From Pseudo-nitzschia pungens (taxonomy: Eukaryota > Bacillariophyta > Bacillariophyceae > Bacillariales > Bacillariaceae): a DNA stretch of 64,000 nucleotides. The translations under genes were made by a program, and so were the position numbers. The DNA lies in the NCBI GenBank assembly GCA_037355855.1, contig CM074762.1, positions 3,534,001-3,598,000 of the forward strand, given 5' to 3'. Shown in pieces: positions 22,882 to 33,893 of this stretch (the stretch's first letter is position 1; each line of letters opens with the position of its first letter). The notes beneath the pieces are model-generated. The model saw only the letters and a program-made list of their open reading frames with translations, was not told the origin of the DNA and did not search any database.

Positions 22882-23385
22882 GGTCAATATTTTAAAAGCA
22901 ATGTCATAAAAAAATTATTATAAGTCTCAAAATGATTCACACAGTTTTTTCAACAAAGCACAGGAGTACTGTTAAGATATCTCAACGTTATGTATGGATT
23001 ACATGAGAAACTGGTCATTCTTGATCTAACACCAATAATATGTAAAACATAGCTAACATCAAGGGAATAGTTTGACAACATATGTGTTGCAAACAATAAG
23101 ATGATAGTTCCTTAGCACTTGATCCCTACATAATAACCAGATACGAAATAACAATTTTCTATGCAATAATTGCAATCTTCCAGAGTTGGATTCCACCTAC
23201 AAATAATGGAGGTCATATTATTGGTTAGGGGCCAAATGAAAACCTTGAAACTTTTCTAGTCTTCACTGAAGAATTCAAGGTGCGTGTCCCTTGAGAAGTG
23301 TATATTGTAGTGTTGCAGATAAAGATTCTGGCTCTTGTAGCTTCAGAAGTACAATAAATCTGTATTGGTAAATACTTTGTTCAAA

Positions 23386-23850
23386 TAAGCATGGTATCGC
23401 AGAAACATGCAAGGCAATATTTGTTGGTACCATGGACAGACTGAAAATAGTTTTCGAGAAAAAGTTATCTGAAGTCTGAGAGAAGAATTCCGGTTTCCTC
23501 ACTACTAAATCCTTCGGAGGCACATTTTTGTTGGAAAAACAAAAATGACCGACTGAGAGCCCTTGTTTTTTAGAAAAAACTCAATAATCGTGCATGCGCA
23601 ACTAGCTAACACGATTCAAAAAATTCTTGTTGCAACTACTATTATTGGGCACCGTGACAGCACTTGCTCAGAGTTGGCGGCATAAAAAGGATGTAACTCA
23701 ATAAGTATAAGGAGCTGAACCAAAAGAAAAACATTGTAATATAGCTTAAATCAAGATCTATCCAACCAAAGCTAAAACAAGAAATCGAAATTTTCGAGAT
23801 TCGGGTCCCTCGGAACCCGGATGTTGCATGTTTCTGCGATACCATGCTTA
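23386..23850. mobile_element. Putative foldback/MITE with 27-bp perfect inverted ends
   Basis: 23386-23412 (starting TAAGCATGGTATCGCAG) is exactly complementary to 23824-23850. The ends are 411 bp apart with no coding frame of note between them. TA at each outer edge would fit a Tc1/mariner-type target duplication, but two bases are weak evidence. Confidence 0.55.
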
Positions 23851-24399
23851 AATAGTCACCATGGTATGGTAAAGTGACATGAAACAAAATGAAATAATAA
23901 GCCTTCTGCTTTATTAAAGGCATTTCAAGAATTTGTGAGAGTTGGTGTGCATTTTGCATGCAAAAAAAAGATCTGCATACATGTACCTATCTATCTAGCT
24001 TTCTTTCCCTTCCGTTCCCTTTCTCCCACCTAACATGCTGATACTAGTACTAGCATCAAGACATTGGTTGTAATGCCCAAATTTGATACTTGTCTAATCT
24101 TGTGTGGTCCTGTAAATTCTGTCAAATCTATTCTTAATGGACTGAGTCTTGGGGCAGTTATGGTCAATGAGTTGTTCTCAAAATAGAAATACATAATTTT
24201 TAAGTATGGAAACACATACAACTTTCTATTTCAGGAACACACAGGAGATCAGTCATCAGGCCACTTTTGTAAGCCGATTCCTCCTCCAAGGATCTCCTTA
24301 GAGAAGCGTACATAAATTTGAAACGGAACTCTTGACCTCAATAAAGTCAGTCCCACACTAGAGGTTCAGCTAATGACTTGTAAAGAAAGCCACTATGGT

Positions 24400-25110
24400 G
24401 CTGTGGAGGATGCATAGTATTCTGCGGGGGCCCTGTGTAGGGATCTGTACCTGAGCTACTACATACCTTAGCCTCCAGGAACTGTTTAAAGTGTGCTAGG
24501 CTGTGTGCTAAGCAACAGGCTAAGCAACAGGCTTAGCAGCAGGCTTAGCAAGCTGCTGTAACAGGGTGCTATGGGGCGCCTATCAGCTAGTGTGCTAGGT
24601 CCTTGTGCAGGATTTGAACCAGTACCCAACACCTAGCAGTAGCACCCACAGCACACTGCAGCATAGTGCTATAGGGTTACAGATGCATTACACAGTACAA
24701 TGTCTATGCTACTACCGAGGGGTATGGTTAGCACTTTCAATATGTACTGGAACCAGATACCCAACCCTGCAGTAAGCGCAAGCATCCTAGTCAGCGCACA
24801 AGCAAGCACACAATTTGAAATAATACAGTCCTTGCACTACAAAGGTACAGTACAAGCTACAGCCCTGTAGTATGGTACTCTAAGGTGTTACAAGACGCTG
24901 TTATGAATACATAGCTGAGTTGAGCCAAGCTAAGCTTTTTTCCTTTTTAAAATTAAAAATAAAGCATCCTATCAAGTCCTCCACATTGACCAATGCTTTT
25001 GTACTTCTACTAGTACCGGTAGGGGAGTATCTTGTAATGAATTGTTCTGAGTGTATGCAATAGCGCTTGAACAGTAATATCCGCTGTAGACTGTAGACTC
25101 ACTTCAACGC
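24400..25110. repeat. LTR-like relic (repeat family member C)
   Basis: It shares with member A the GTGTAGGGATCT-like start, the CAACAGGCTTAGCAGCAGG word (about 24523) and the terminal GTGTATGCAATAG...CTGTAGACTCAC block (about 25053-25101). With member B it shares GGTATGGTTAGC...GTACTGGAACCAGATACCCA (about 24721-24760). Non-coding; the ends are approximate. Confidence 0.5.
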
Positions 25111-25313
25111 CCTTCACTTTTTGGCAACAAAAAAGTGATGACTTTTGATTTTGAATACAGTATCGGTAAGCTTAAAAATAATAACAATAATAGTAGAAGT
25201 AAGCAATAATCATGGCGTCCTATCGTGATAACGTTCTGTGGGAGTTGATATCATTTTTGTGAAGTGTACCTGGAACGTGTAACAGTAAGATTACAGTACA
25301 ACGAAGAAAAGAC

Positions 25314-26048
25314 CAGGGGTCATAATATAAGAAGGGGTATGCCACGATCGCTAAAAATTGGTGATTCATATTCCATGTGTGGTCCAAAATAGAAAAATTT
25401 CCCTCAGTCAATTTTTTTCTTCTCATAATTTACTGCATATCACTAGTAAAAGTGTACCTGATAAAGCAACTTACCAAGTACACTTCCAATCACTCTCCAA
25501 CTTTTAAATTTGATATGCAGTTCACGTATATAGTTGAGAGTCAAGTAGTAAGTACCTTTTTCAGTTTACATCCATCTGCTGTCTGATATTGCTGATTCAA
25601 ACTACCAGTGATCTGTGCCTTCCACCTGGAATATAAAATACAAAATCGGATCGTCCGTCCGTCATCCGTTTTATTTTTATTCAATTAAAAGCTTCCACTT
25701 GGAACCAAAATTTGGACCATCCATCCAAATAAATTACTTTATCTTCCATCCATCTAGAGTGAAAAGCAGTTACATATTCATAATCCCTGTAAAAAATTGG
25801 GCTAGATACAATATTCAAATATTGTTTTGTTACAATTTTTGATGGAGTTGTTATAGATTGAAGTGTAATAGTTTTTGTTAGTGTTATGCAGTGAAAGTGG
25901 AAAAAAAAAATTGAGGTTGAGGGAAATTTTTCTAAATTGGACCACACATGGAATATGGAGTGCCATTTTTTTTTTACTAGTATTTGTACGTTGAACACGG
26001 GCGACGGACAGACTTCGTGGCATACCCCTTCTTATATTATGACCCCTG
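25314..26048. mobile_element. Non-autonomous hAT-type element, 735 bp
   Basis: The termini are inverted: CAGGGGTCATAATATAAGAA at the left and its complement ending TTATGACCCCTG at the right. Imperfect inversion continues inward, including CCATGTGTGGTCCAA and GAAAAATTTCCCTC on both sides. The element is flanked by an exact 8-bp direct repeat GAAAAGAC (25306-25313 and 26049-26056). CAGGG-type ends plus an 8-bp target duplication are hallmarks of hAT transposons. There is no transposase, so it would need one in trans. Confidence 0.88.
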
Positions 26049-26630
26049 GAAAAGACTTGGTACAGTAAAGGGTGAGCTGGTACGTACGATTCGTGTCCTC
26101 CGTGTTGTCGTTGCTTGGTACGATACCCGGTTACAGCATTTTTCTCATGATGACCCTCCTTACAGTACGCCTACAATATAACTACGTACTGGTAAGGTTG
26201 CCTCTTTCCAGGCGTCCGTCCAATTGCGTCAAATCCCCAAAAACTGTTTCTACGGAAATTTGAGGGAATGCTTTTAGGAGTTCTGTCGTACGCACCCTAC
26301 CGTATGTCTCACGTTGAGCAGCCTTTTTTTCAATCAGAATTTTAGGCACCGGCAAACTCGTGTACGGCACAAACTATTGCTCTCATCGTGGTTCACAAAG
26401 TGTAAATTGAATTGATAGTTTTTATGATCAAACATCCGATCTGAACGGTTTTGTTTTGTTTTTGGCAACCAAATTTGGTGCGATCGTGCCTTTTTTGGCA
26501 CATGCGAGCCAAGTGACTTCGACAGAACGTTCTTCCACGATTTGGTGGGGATAGGAAACAACTACCGGTAAAAACTCGGCAACTTTTGCGACAACTAGAA
26601 AGTTGAAGTGCCCATCCCACAGACTCCGAC

Positions 26631-27542
26631 GTGACACACAATCAACGGTTGATAGCCTTTCATGCGGTCCCCCCAGTCAATGTGATGAAAGTATTAATCC
26701 AAACAACGATGACCAATCATCGGCAGGAGATCGAGACGAATTATCGTCATGAAACGGAACCTAAACACCCTCGACAGGAAGTTGAGGAAAATTCATTGCA
26801 TAAGAAGCAGAGGAAACCCTATTTTCAGAAAATACTTTCTCGAGCATCGGGATCTAGTGCTACGCAGCGAATAAAGTTTAAGAGTGTACTGGCACAGCCA
26901 TTCAGATTTTGGAACGATCTAGAAGAAATCGTGGGAGAGTTCCTGGTAGATTTTAGTGCCAGTCAAAGAAGTCATGTCATAAAGAATGTGATTCGATTCC
27001 TCGAGCTGAAAGTAATTATGGACGAATACAGCACAAATGGGCTTCTCTCACCGACAGAGGCAGTGGCACACGTGTGGCATTTCTTGATATTGGAAACAGA
27101 ATTATACAGAGACGTAGTTTATGCTATTCAAGATTTTCATGCCAGACCTCATCGATTCATCCACCATTCCTTGCTTCGAAAATATAACACGAAACAGTAC
27201 TATGAGCAATTAGATAGGACGCAAAGATTGTTTCAATCATATTATGGAACTGAGATGCCCACTGTACTCTGGAAGGAAGTCGACAATAAGGGAAACCCCG
27301 GTGATTTGCCGACTTCCGTGACATTAGACAATACATCTGTTCTAAGTGGGACGATTGACGAAACTTTCCTGGACAACAAAACTTCGGCGTGGTACCCCCC
27401 ATGGCTGCCTAGCTGTGCTTGCTTTGGTGTGTTCAGAAAAACTATGTGTGCAAGACAAGATGCGCATACCTTTGAAGAAATTTATGCACAGGAAGAGAAC
27501 GTTTCCCTCTTGAGTGCTCCACGAGGGCTTGCGTATGAATGA
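26631..27542 (+). CDS. Hypothetical protein with WHxHILDT-like region (GRDP/DUF1399-like)
   Basis: 303 codons. Residues 20-65 are polar and basic. From residue ~90 there is a helical region (FWNDLEEIVGEFLVDFS), then SPTEAVAHVWHFLILETELY (140-159), then RFIHH (175-179) and TVLW (211-214). Proteins of the glycine-rich-domain (GRDP, DUF1399) type and many stramenopile proteins carry a pattern like vD-x-x-WHxHILDTxxY followed by an IHH motif. Here the second His of WHxH is replaced by Leu (WHFL), so the site may have diverged. The C-terminus is Cys-containing (SCACFGVF). The start is uncertain: internal Met at 19 and 27 are alternatives. Biochemical role unknown. Confidence 0.65.
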   Translation: MTHNQRLIAFHAVPPVNVMKVLIQTTMTNHRQEIETNYRHETEPKHPRQEVEENSLHKKQRKPYFQKILSRASGSSATQRIKFKSVLAQPFRFWNDLEEIVGEFLVDFSASQRSHVIKNVIRFLELKVIMDEYSTNGLLSPTEAVAHVWHFLILETELYRDVVYAIQDFHARPHRFIHHSLLRKYNTKQYYEQLDRTQRLFQSYYGTEMPTVLWKEVDNKGNPGDLPTSVTLDNTSVLSGTIDETFLDNKTSAWYPPWLPSCACFGVFRKTMCARQDAHTFEEIYAQEENVSLLSAPRGLAYE

Positions 27543-27997
27543 CAACATCTTCGTGTATTCGTGAAACGAAGAAATTCCAAGAAAACACTACATCGAAGAT
27601 AAAAAACTTTCGACAAGATTAACTGGCCTGGACCCAAATCTCACAGAACGTTGATCTCCATTGAGGCGAGATAACAAACAATGTAAGGGAGATTGACTAG
27701 CCAGTACAATGACAAAAACAAGCCCGACGCCATTCAGAGCAAAACAACTGTTCATATTGAAAAAGTTCAACCCCTGCGATAGCGGTCCAACAAGACGACC
27801 CCTGAAAATGGGTGGGGTATAGTTGCTAACAGCTAGCGCTTCCTTTGCATCATTCCAGCAACGTAGATGCCGTGTGTACAAAACTTTGTACTACCTTCGT
27901 TTAAGGTTCTGGCATAAAATAATAATAATAGTCACGAAAGATCTCCGTTATGCAAGGAATGCGGGGTATTATCTGCCTAGCTGTATACAGCACTGAA
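27543..27997. other. Convergent intergenic spacer
   Basis: 455 bp between two converging genes, containing an AATAATAATA tract at about 27919. No gene seen. Confidence 0.6.
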
Positions 27998-29608
27998 CTA
28001 AGTTATTTCTCTTAATTCCAGACTCACCACACCGACATCGTTGCAATCGTCTTCTTGGGATTGTCGATTGTAGCCATGTCTTGGTGCAACAACCCATAGC
28101 CCAATCATTGAAATTGAAGCCAAGGTGGTCAGCAAGAAACCTGGTGCTCCCTTCCCAAACTTGTCCATTAAAAGGGTCGCGACGAAAGGTGACATGCCCC
28201 CAGCAAAAGCTTGTGCTAAATTGTAACCAATTGACACAGAGGTCAGTCGAGCGCGAGGATCAAACGATTCAACGAGCCACGCACACATCGGCGATCCCCA
28301 CATTGCCAGACTAATACCAAGTCCCATCTGGGAAAAGAAGGCTATCCATGAACTTTTCCTGCCCAAGTTGCCGATCACCAACAATAAAACTGGTCCCCCG
28401 AAGCCAAAGATCAACCCCCCAGCAGTCATCACCCTTTGCCTGCCGATCACATCTGACAAAATTCCTGCGAGAGGAAACCAAATGCCCAACATCAAGATAC
28501 TGAACGAGTTCACTAAAAATGCCGAAGGTACCGGGGGATCAATCAAATCTTGCATGAAGATTGCCATCCAGACAAAAGATACGTAAAATCCTCCACTCCA
28601 TACAAGCGGTACCATGGCACTGGCCAAAAGCGATCGTCGATTCTCTGGTGAGAAAGCTAATCGAAGTGGATTCGATGGACGTTTGATTTCTATGGAGGTA
28701 TCCAACGCCATTTGTTGCTCTGTAGCATCTGCGGAATTGCTGGATTGATTTTCATCCAAATCCCTCTCCACTATCACAATGTCGTTTACTTCATCGTCGA
28801 CGTCACTCGTTATTGTTTGGGGTGGATCATTATCGTGGCAATCGTTGGTTGGAACAACAACAGCATGTCCAGGTACGCTTTCATCCTCGGTGCAAAAGTA
28901 TTTTAGATAGATACCACAGAAGGAAATCATTATACCGGATAGAAAAGGTATCCTCCATCCCCACTGTAAAAGCTGTTCGTTTGTCAATGTCAGTCTTAAA
29001 CCGTAGGCCACGAGGCCTCCTATGAAAGTGCCAATATTTGCTGCTCCCATGACAAAACTGCCGTATAATCCCCATCGATGTGCGGGACGACCCTCTAGTG
29101 TAAAGACTAAAGAGCTCATCAGTTGCCCTCCAACAGAGAGCCCTTGTAGCATCCGCACCATCAAAAGCAGCAAAATAGCTGAATTCCCTACTTGCGAGTA
29201 TGTTGGAAGACATCCCATGAGAGTTGTCGCCAATGCCATGAGAAATATACTTATTTCGAGCGCTTTCTTCCGACCCGACGTGTCGCCGATGTAACCAATC
29301 ACTAAACCACCAATTGGACGCATCAGAAAAGCTCCACCAAAGACCGCAAAGGATTCCATTACGCTAAGATCCTCGGACTGGCCCTTCGGGAAAAAAACCT
29401 CACCGATGACATCCGAAAAGAAACCAAAGACTGCAAAGTCATACCATTCCAAAACGTTCCCCATTACCCCAGCAACTGTTTTGAGTTTGTGGTGAAGGGG
29501 ACTTGATTGCCAGCGATGGCGATGGTCGTCGTTATTGTGCAACACTCCATGCTGTTCCCCCTCGTCCTCGGTATTCATGTTCATTTTTCTCTTGGGCATC
29601 AGCTCCAA
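27998..29608 (-). CDS. Major facilitator, metabolite:H+ symporter (MHS) family
   Basis: 536 residues with about 12 hydrophobic segments and a long polar, acidic loop between helices 6 and 7 (around residues 250-310). MHS hallmarks are present: GNVLEWYDFAVFGF at the first helix, RPIGGLVIGYIGDTSGRKKA (MFS motif A in loop 2-3, with the MHS-type extension), and RMLQGLSVGGQ in helix 4. Relatives (ProP, KgtP, citrate and shikimate carriers) move small organic acids or osmolytes with protons across the plasma membrane; the substrate here cannot be predicted. MHS carriers are mainly bacterial, so transfer from bacteria is possible but not shown. No intron. The start is the first of several close Met (1, 4, 9, 11). 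Confidence 0.9.
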   Translation of the reverse strand: MELMPKRKMNMNTEDEGEQHGVLHNNDDHRHRWQSSPLHHKLKTVAGVMGNVLEWYDFAVFGFFSDVIGEVFFPKGQSEDLSVMESFAVFGGAFLMRPIGGLVIGYIGDTSGRKKALEISIFLMALATTLMGCLPTYSQVGNSAILLLLMVRMLQGLSVGGQLMSSLVFTLEGRPAHRWGLYGSFVMGAANIGTFIGGLVAYGLRLTLTNEQLLQWGWRIPFLSGIMISFCGIYLKYFCTEDESVPGHAVVVPTNDCHDNDPPQTITSDVDDEVNDIVIVERDLDENQSSNSADATEQQMALDTSIEIKRPSNPLRLAFSPENRRSLLASAMVPLVWSGGFYVSFVWMAIFMQDLIDPPVPSAFLVNSFSILMLGIWFPLAGILSDVIGRQRVMTAGGLIFGFGGPVLLLVIGNLGRKSSWIAFFSQMGLGISLAMWGSPMCAWLVESFDPRARLTSVSIGYNLAQAFAGGMSPFVATLLMDKFGKGAPGFLLTTLASISMIGLWVVAPRHGYNRQSQEDDCNDVGVVSLELREIT

Positions 29609-30467
29609 AAAGCGTTCGCAGCATTCAAATAGCCGCTCACAAAGTGAACAAAATCGATGATCGCGATCACAATATCTTTTTTACGATAGAAACTTTGTTG
29701 TAGATTGGATTGAGGATACGAGTATGCTAGAACTAGAACTCAACTTCATAGCAAATTGGTTTGTCGTCGCTGTGCCCTTCGCTCTTCACGGGAAAGGGGG
29801 AAAAAGTAATGATGATGAAAGTGACCGTTGTCAAACTTCCTTTCTCTGTACGTTACCGGTATTACTACTCCGTACAGTACTTCGTAATTACAGTACTTGC
29901 GTTACGAAGTAGTTACTGTAGAGTAAGATTTAACCTTCGTATTATATTTACCAAAAAACGCTCGTGGGTCAGATACTTTCGTGCTGTGTCAGATACATGC
30001 GCATGCGCGCTTTACAAAAGCAGTATTTAATAATATCTGATCAATACTCCTTCAATTAATAACTACACTTATTGATTACTGTATCAGCGTAATAATTAGT
30101 ACGAGTTAATAGGGACTTCTTATTTCGTACGAAGTAACTTAATCTTTGTGTTTTGATAAGAGACAAGAAGAAGAACCAAGGGCATGGGCGAGTTCAGAGT
30201 TAGGACACACAAGAAACAAACTATTCACTCTAGAAACAAACACTGTTTGTACGGTACTACAACTCCACCGGGTGGTGGGCAAACAGCAACAAAAATAGCC
30301 AACACATAAACTTCGAAGCAACAAAAAGAACAAACACATAAATTTAAATTTCGAAACGACGACAACAACAACAACAGCAACAACAACCACAACAAGTACA
30401 GCAGCTAAAAACACCCATTACCCTCAACAAAAACACTCCCCTTTGTCTCCAGCAAGCAAACCTCCAA

Positions 30468-30590
30468 CAAACAAGAAGGAAACAAGCGCCGAAACAAGCA
30501 AAACGCCGAAACAAGCAAAACGCCGAAACAAGCAAAACGCCGAAACGCCGCAACGCAGAAACGCCGAAACAACACCAAAACACAACGACA
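30468..30590. repeat. Short tandem repeats in Crypton leader, copy 1
   Basis: Repeated CAAGCAAAACGCCGAAA-type 17-mers (three in a row, then degenerate) directly upstream of the recombinase ATG. The same array is present in copy 2 at +3426. It is thymine-poor and could be unstructured leader RNA. Confidence 0.8.
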
Positions 30591-30648
30591 AACGACTAAA
30601 CAAGAAAACGCCAAAACGCCAAAACACCGAAACACGAAATCTCCAGCA

Positions 30649-32913
30649 ATGTCTTACACAAGTGGTTTATTTGCCCAAGCAGCAAGGCAGGTCCAACAGG
30701 ATGACATCCATGGTGTTCCAGAGAATACAAGACTTGCCTACGCGAGGAAACAAGCAGAATTCAAAGAGTACTGTAGAACTGTATTTGGTTTCCTGGATTA
30801 TCCCGAAACAGTGACAGAGGAAAAGGTGTTCGGCTTTGTTTTCTACCATGCGTATCGTGCAAGAAGAAAAAGAGGACGCAAGAAGAAAACCGACGCAGTA
30901 CAACCGATCTTCGACGTCGACGATTTCAACGCCGTCATGGACAGGTACAACAACCGCAACGACGATTGCGAGGCCAAACTCTACCACGAAAGCGCCGAAG
31001 ATCCTGTAGGACTCGACGTAGTGAATCACACCTTGTGCGCGTGTCTCAGATTGTTGAAACACCAGCAAAGTCAAAACGCCAATAATCTTACGTCAGAACA
31101 GGTTCGATCGGAGAGAGTTAATCAGTTGATGAAGGTCGTGAGTGAAAGGAAACAACGAGTCAAAAAGGCACGATACGATGAGAAGATAGACCACATGTTG
31201 TCACCGTACATGAACGTTCAGAACATCGAGCGCATCGAAGAATTCTTGTTTGCAAAGAATCGTAACAGAGACTATTACCACATTGCTGCGTTGAGGGATC
31301 GATACTGTTTCCTTATGACGCATGGTGGTGTGTTGCGGGGCGAATCCTTATTCAAATGCGAGCTGTCTGATCTGTGCAATATTCTTAAACTTGACGAAGG
31401 CGTCCATCCGTGCCAAATCTTGATCATGAAAATCGCCACGGGGAAAACAAACGGTAACAAAACATTGTATGGACGGGTGATAAGAAACAAAAACGTTGCC
31501 ATGTGTCCCATTGGTGCGTTGGGTTTCTACTTGTTGGCACGGTTCCATTTGACAGGGGAGCTTGCTGTATACGACTTTGGAGTGAACGAATCCTGGTTTG
31601 ACGTCAAATTACTCACCGACTGTACCAAACCGATGAGCACGAAATCCATCACGGATCAAGCTTATGCGAAAACCATGAAAAATGCATGCAACACGTTGCA
31701 AATCGCGTCCAAGCATTTTGTCCACTTCGGCCGTGGCACAGGTGCGGTTGATTTAGAGTTGAAAGAGGTTGATCCAGAGTTTATCAAGATGCTCGGAAAT
31801 TGGAATCTTAATGTACGAGAGGATCGATATTCGGCGAAGCTACCGTTGAAGGCAATGCGAGCGATGGCAGGGCATTCGCAAGATAGACGTGGTTACTACT
31901 TGCCACGAAGTACCCTGGACCCACCGCAAGAGCTTCGAGATCAAGTTTTTCCATTCTTCGACAACGCAATCAAGACAGTCGACGGGAAACCCGAGCGAAC
32001 AACAGCCAGAGCATTCTTTGACCTTCTACTCAATTTACAGTGTGTCGTCCTGCAGGATGCTGCCATGTTACTCCACAAGGGTAGGAATCATAAGGTCTTC
32101 TCCTTGCCCGTTTTCAGAACACAGTTGTTCAAGGATTATCAGGAGGCACTCATTGCCAAGGTGATGGTCGTTGAAACAACTTCAGAAACTACGTCGATCG
32201 AACAGAGTATGGATGTTGCTCTTCCAGGATTTCGTGACCGGTTGCACAACATTCATTCCGAAATCTGTAATTTGTCACGGGACTATGAACGAGGCTTTCA
32301 ACGTTTAGAGCATTCAGTTACTGAATTCAGAGAACAGCAGGATACGAGGACCAATCAAATCATTGATTTTATGCAGCACGTGTTTAGTCACCCACTCATA
32401 CAACAAGTCGCAGTACCAACAGCAGCAACAGCAACAGCAGCAAATGGCGCGGCGGGTAATCGATCCCTCGTCGTCCGAAAAACATTGTTTCGAAAACATA
32501 CGTCCGTTTCGTCGATGTGGAACGAGTGGTTTGGGCTTGGCGAGTTCGAAGACAACGACAATTTCCCTGGTGGGATTGAAGAGCTTGAGAAGAAGAGCCG
32601 CAATAAATGGCGAAAGCATTACAACGCTGCTGACCAGAAGCAATTCTCAAGACTCAAATATATAATGGAGTTTGTGAAGGGTCGAGTTGCTGCCGGGGAA
32701 TCATTGGATGCAGTGCTGAAAGAAGGAGATCAGTTCATGGCAACCACCAATAAGAAGACTCTTTCAACGCTCCACAAACATCTCGTAAAGGCTAAGTCGT
32801 TTACGATGGAAACGCCGGCGGCGACACGACCACGACAACCACGAGGCTCCGTACGGGGCGCCGTACGGGGCGCTGTGGTACAAGACAACAACCAAATTCT
32901 TCAAACACTTTAG
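30649..32913 (+). CDS. Crypton tyrosine recombinase with GCR1_C-like domain, copy 1
   Basis: 754 residues. An N-terminal helical core-binding-like region (~20-200) precedes the catalytic domain. That domain has Arg in VLRGESLF (R230), the HxxR box HFGRGTGA (H359, R362) and the presumed nucleophile Tyr in EDRYSAKLP (Y394), followed by AMRAMAG, the tail typical of Crypton and Ndc10-like recombinase folds. A linker with a glutamine/arginine-rich helix (~545-575) and an Ala/Thr run leads to residues ~617-690 (VSSMWNEWF, then IEELEKKSRNKWRK, then FSRLKYIM). This matches the GCR1_C DNA-binding domain found in fungal Cryptons and related transcription factors. The C-terminal tail is Arg/Gly-rich (RGSVRGAVRGAV). 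All catalytic residues I can identify are intact, so the enzyme may be active. Family membership is from motif recognition, not a search. Confidence 0.88.
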   Translation: MSYTSGLFAQAARQVQQDDIHGVPENTRLAYARKQAEFKEYCRTVFGFLDYPETVTEEKVFGFVFYHAYRARRKRGRKKKTDAVQPIFDVDDFNAVMDRYNNRNDDCEAKLYHESAEDPVGLDVVNHTLCACLRLLKHQQSQNANNLTSEQVRSERVNQLMKVVSERKQRVKKARYDEKIDHMLSPYMNVQNIERIEEFLFAKNRNRDYYHIAALRDRYCFLMTHGGVLRGESLFKCELSDLCNILKLDEGVHPCQILIMKIATGKTNGNKTLYGRVIRNKNVAMCPIGALGFYLLARFHLTGELAVYDFGVNESWFDVKLLTDCTKPMSTKSITDQAYAKTMKNACNTLQIASKHFVHFGRGTGAVDLELKEVDPEFIKMLGNWNLNVREDRYSAKLPLKAMRAMAGHSQDRRGYYLPRSTLDPPQELRDQVFPFFDNAIKTVDGKPERTTARAFFDLLLNLQCVVLQDAAMLLHKGRNHKVFSLPVFRTQLFKDYQEALIAKVMVVETTSETTSIEQSMDVALPGFRDRLHNIHSEICNLSRDYERGFQRLEHSVTEFREQQDTRTNQIIDFMQHVFSHPLIQQVAVPTAATATAANGAAGNRSLVVRKTLFRKHTSVSSMWNEWFGLGEFEDNDNFPGGIEELEKKSRNKWRKHYNAADQKQFSRLKYIMEFVKGRVAAGESLDAVLKEGDQFMATTNKKTLSTLHKHLVKAKSFTMETPAATRPRQPRGSVRGAVRGAVVQDNNQILQTL

Positions 32914-33893
32914 TTAGTAGTGTACGATAATTAGATGACGATTCGACGTTCAGTTCAGTTCAGTTTAGTGTGTTTGTTTTGTTTGCCGTCGTCTTCGTTC
33001 GAATCCGAATCGAATCGAAATTTATGTGTTTGTCGTCTTTGTTGTGGCGTTTCGGCATTTCGAATCGAAAATTATGTGTTTCTTTTGAAACAGTGTTTGT
33101 TTCTTACTACATATGGAGTTGTTTGTTTCTTAATACATAAGGAGTTTGTTTCTGTGTCAGAAAGTTTGTTTCTTTGAAAGTATTCTTCTCACAAGCACCT
33201 CAAGGCCGTGCCATCGCGCGTATTATGGTTGAATTTGATTGGTTAATAATTAGTCCCAAGCACTTACGATATTGTGTCAGAGAAAGGGATCGTAAGGATT
33301 AAAACTGCACGCAAATCGTTAAGAGAGGTGTCAGATACTGTTTATATATACTAATAATAATCTCGTATTATATTTACCAAAAAACGCTCGTGGGTCAGAT
33401 ACTTTCGTGCTGTGTCAGATACATGCGCATGCGCGCTTTACAAAAGCAGTATTTAATAATATCTGATCAATACTCCTTCAATTAATAACTACACTTATTG
33501 ATTACTGTATCAGCGTAATAATTAGTACGAGTTAATAGGGACTTCTTATTTCGTACGAAGTAACTTAATCTTTGTGTTTTGATAAGAGACAAGAAGAAGA
33601 ACCAAGGGCATGGGCGAGTTCAGAGTTAGGACACACAAGAAACAAACTATTCACTCTAGAAACAAACACTGTTTGTACGGTACTACAACTCCACCGGGTG
33701 GTGGGCAAACAGCAACAAAAATAGCCAACACATAAACTTCGAAGCAACAAAAAGAACAAACACATAAATTTAAATTTCGAAACGACGACAACAACAACAA
33801 CAGCAACAACAACCACAACAAGTACAGCAGCTAAAAACACCCATTACCCTCAACAAAAACACTCCCCTTTGTCTCCAGCAAGCAAACCTCCAA

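Larger units (their letters stand above)
22882..26630. other. Long gene-free region with mobile-element relics
   Basis: No supported gene. In order it holds the foldback pair 23386/23850, the LTR-like relic at about 24400-25110 and the hAT element 25314-26048. The rest is AT-rich. The last ~500 bp before 26631 should include the promoter of the next gene. Confidence 0.6.
29937..33362 (+). mobile_element. Crypton-type tyrosine-recombinase element, copy 1
   Basis: A 3426-bp unit from the first TCGTATTAT (29937) to the base before the second (33363). It holds one long gene (30649-32913), a ~0.7 kb leader with subterminal motifs and a ~0.45 kb tail. There are no long terminal repeats, no long terminal inverted repeats and no extra target duplication, as expected for Cryptons, which integrate by site-specific recombination. 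A 17-bp subterminal inverted pair lies at 30232-30248 (AGAAACAAACACTGTTT) and 33088-33104, and GTGTCAGATAC recurs near both ends. Confidence 0.85.

Noticed and set aside
30443..30814. 123-codon frame overlapping the Crypton recombinase start (also 33869-34240)
   Set aside because: It reads the short leader repeats and then a shifted frame of the recombinase. No motif, and better explained as a shadow.
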